Notes under the pieces: generated by a model
Seen by the model: the letters and a program-made list of their open reading frames with translations, nothing else
What the model was told of the DNA's origin: nothing
Database searches by the model: none
From: Chitinophagaceae bacterium
GTDB taxonomy: Bacteria > Bacteroidota > Bacteroidia > Chitinophagales > Chitinophagaceae
DNA: 64,000 nt
Direction: 5' to 3'
NCBI GenBank assembly: GCA_019638595.1
Contig: JAHBTJ010000029.1
Location: 1 to 64,000, forward strand
Program-made: the position numbers and the translations under genes
Shown: one piece after another, positions 62,219 through 64,000 of the stretch
Layout of the letters: each line of letters opens with the position of its first letter
Position numbering within the stretch: position 1 is the stretch's first letter

Positions 62219-64000
62219 TTACTTTTTCTCTTTGTCATTGATGAGCGGCACCTTAAATACAATAGATGTTCCCCCATTGTTTATGATAGTGCAGGTGCCT
62301 CCAATCGTATTGAGACGTTCTTCCATGTTATGCAATCCGTTGCCATGGTTCTTGTCAGGCGCAGGATTAAATCCTACACCATTATCGGTTATGATTATGG
62401 AAAAAAAATCGTTCACTACAAACCTTATATTTACTTCTGTAGCCTGTGAGTGTTTTACAATATTATGAAGCGCTTCTTTAACAGACAGCAAAATATTACG
62501 ACGTGTTTTCCCGTTGATTGATATTTCACTGATCACATCAGGCACCGACAGCGTAATCTGTATGTTCAGAGATTCAAAATATTCTACTATGTAATGTCTT
62601 AAATAAGCAATCAGGCTGGGCAAAGCATCATTTCGTAAATTAAGCGTCCAGATGATCTCATTCATTTTTTCTATCAGCACATTGGCAGTAACCGATATTT
62701 TTTCCAGTTCCTTTTTATCCGTTCCTCCTTCTTTGGCTTTTGCTATTTCACTTAACAGTCTGATAGATGTAAGACCCGACCCGATATCATCGTGTATTTC
62801 CTGCGAAATACGGCTGCGCTCATTTTCCCTGGTATCAATGATGGCCTTATACTTTTCGAGCTCCTTCCTGTCATTTTCGAGCTGCAGCTTTTCCACTGCC
62901 CTTATCCGTAATATCTCTTCTGATCTTTTTCTATAGGAAAGCGCCTTCATAAAAAAAAGCATCTCTATTACGATACCCGTCATAAAGCCCACTACTGCAA
63001 TGCTGGAATGTTCAAGAAAGTGGTGCTTATAATCGCCTCTTCCGTCTATATAAAGCGCCACACCCCATGTTATTATGCCGGTTACAGAACCGATTCCTAT
63101 ATACCTGACCGCTTTATCATTCTTGTATTTCAGCAGAGAAAAGATCAGGTATACGAAATAGGGTACCACGATCCCTCTTATGGCATCAAAAGCAATATTT
63201 CCGATATAATTGTACCGGTTGGTATAGGTAAGGGGCAGGTTAATGATCAAAAAAATGAGCTGTGCAAATGTAATGATCCGTACATGTGTATGCAGTCGGG
63301 GCGCTATGGTCTTCAGCTTTAAGAAAGAAGATACAAAAAGCAGGGCTAATGTGGATTCGCCCAATTGCAGCACCTGGTATCGGAAATCATAGAAAAAAAA
63401 GTAGCTGCTGCCGAACACGAAATTATTGAGCAAACGGAGGAAAAAGTAGATAATAAAACCGAGCATGGCAAGCGCATAGTACAGGTATTCGTATTTGAAA
63501 TCCTGTAAAAATACGGCAAGGGTATAAGCAAGCATGCTGAGCATGATCCCAAGCAGCAGCAGCGTAACATATATATACAGTTTGTTGGGTTGCAGGAAGT
63601 GGTCGAAAGCAAAACTGGTTTGTGCATTGGGCAGCACAATGATCGGGTCAAACTGGTGCCAGTTGTAAAAATTGATATCCGCCTCAATATAAAAGTCTTT
63701 GTATTGCCCTGCTTTTACTATAATAAAAGCATACGGAACATGATTAAATATTGTATGAGAGAAGGAAGTGAACTGGTTGTTCAGTGCTTTCATTTTACCG
63801 ATGCTGCTGTCGTATTCATACATGGTATAATGCTGTGCTCTTCCCATATACAGCCAGAAAGTATCCTGCCGGCTACTGTTGGTAGCCGACAACTTTATAA
63901 AATAGCTCGCGTCAAGCTTTCTTTTATCAAACGGGAAATTTTTGCCGGTGTAAGAAAATGTTGCCTGTGCGGCATCGTCAATGGTAGCTTTTTTGCTGTA
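62219..64000 (-). CDS. Sensor histidine kinase with 7TMR-DISM membrane part, incomplete at its N-terminus
   Basis: The frame stays open to the window edge, so the protein start is missing; the TTG at 63892 is internal. The visible ~590 residues contain, in order, the end of an extracellular beta-sandwich (DISMED2-like), seven membrane segments (from YIYVTLLLLGIMLSMLAYTL to VGFMTGIVIEMLFFMKALSY), a coiled stretch, and a HisKA_3-type kinase. The phosphorylated His is in RISQEIHDDIGSGLTSIRLL. The ATP lid has DNGVGFNPA and GNGLHNMEERL. It senses a carbohydrate-like or surface ligand and passes phosphate to a NarL-type response regulator, which is not visible here. Confidence 0.9.
   Translation of the reverse strand, partial: YSKKATIDDAAQATFSYTGKNFPFDKRKLDASYFIKLSATNSSRQDTFWLYMGRAQHYTMYEYDSSIGKMKALNNQFTSFSHTIFNHVPYAFIIVKAGQYKDFYIEADINFYNWHQFDPIIVLPNAQTSFAFDHFLQPNKLYIYVTLLLLGIMLSMLAYTLAVFLQDFKYEYLYYALAMLGFIIYFFLRLLNNFVFGSSYFFFYDFRYQVLQLGESTLALLFVSSFLKLKTIAPRLHTHVRIITFAQLIFLIINLPLTYTNRYNYIGNIAFDAIRGIVVPYFVYLIFSLLKYKNDKAVRYIGIGSVTGIITWGVALYIDGRGDYKHHFLEHSSIAVVGFMTGIVIEMLFFMKALSYRKRSEEILRIRAVEKLQLENDRKELEKYKAIIDTRENERSRISQEIHDDIGSGLTSIRLLSEIAKAKEGGTDKKELEKISVTANVLIEKMNEIIWTLNLRNDALPSLIAYLRHYIVEYFESLNIQITLSVPDVISEISINGKTRRNILLSVKEALHNIVKHSQATEVNIRFVVNDFFSIIITDNGVGFNPAPDKNHGNGLHNMEERLNTIGGTCTIINNGGTSIVFKVPLINDKEKK

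Overview
The window looks like a chromosome segment from a Bacteroidota species, most likely family Chitinophagaceae. The grounds are: promoters of the type TTTG-N18/19-TAnnTTTG, many lipoproteins and carboxypeptidase-regulatory/TonB-receptor-type outer-membrane proteins, an ECF sigma factor paired with a membrane-anchored beta-barrel protein, a GH92 mannosidase, DUF5777 and DUF1080 proteins, and the AT/GC-word intergenic repeats common in this group. The genus cannot be fixed from the sequence. I see no rRNA, tRNA, CRISPR array or prophage.

Layout. 1-250: tail of an Rpn-type (PD-(D/E)XK) protein with a terminator. 339-5046 (minus): a seven-gene unit read from an ECF sigma factor through a putative anti-sigma/beta-barrel protein, an OB-fold protein, a c-type cytochrome, a YceI protein, a DUF5777 barrel and a Tat-type Rieske lipoprotein. 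5289-10538 (plus): a large TonB-receptor-like barrel, a DprE1-like FAD oxidoreductase and an M90-type peptidase. 10683-17030 (minus): murQ, then parC, a DUF1835 gene and parE. 17506-18285: two small genes converging on a perfect 38-bp palindrome. 18392-26468 (minus): a mannoside-use operon (ROK sugar kinase, GH92 alpha-mannosidase, DUF4185/5005-like lipoprotein, sugar-proton symporter, mannose-6-phosphate isomerase-like protein) with a good promoter and a leader of about 340 nt.

27035-31179 (plus): Dabb lipoprotein, acyl-CoA carboxylase beta subunit, atpG and scpB. 32963-37144 (plus): nucleoside/ribose salvage (ribokinase, GRP-type sugar transporter, two exported nucleoside hydrolases). 38811-42894: a large HEAT-repeat cytochrome dehydrogenase plus a DUF1080 hydrolase. 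43136-45884: lysA and a thioredoxin-like protein. 46805-50231 (minus): a probable copper-acquisition triad. 50434-52987: small SRPBCC/VOC/DoxX genes divergent from a GlxA-type regulator.

53170-64000 is accessory in character. It holds a tightly overlapped four-gene membrane/phosphoesterase/SRPBCC module that I do not recognise. It is followed by three AT-rich single genes separated by long structured spacers that resemble mobile gene cassettes. Next is a PadR regulator with a perfect inverted-repeat operator, coupled to a protein whose 'permease prefix' domain is joined to an unusual membrane domain. Then comes an Rpn-family gene interrupted twice by small structured insertions: removing 20 and 100 bases restores one 316-codon frame. 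The window ends in a 7TMR-DISM-type sensor histidine kinase that runs off the edge. Several families of short structured intergenic repeats are scattered throughout.
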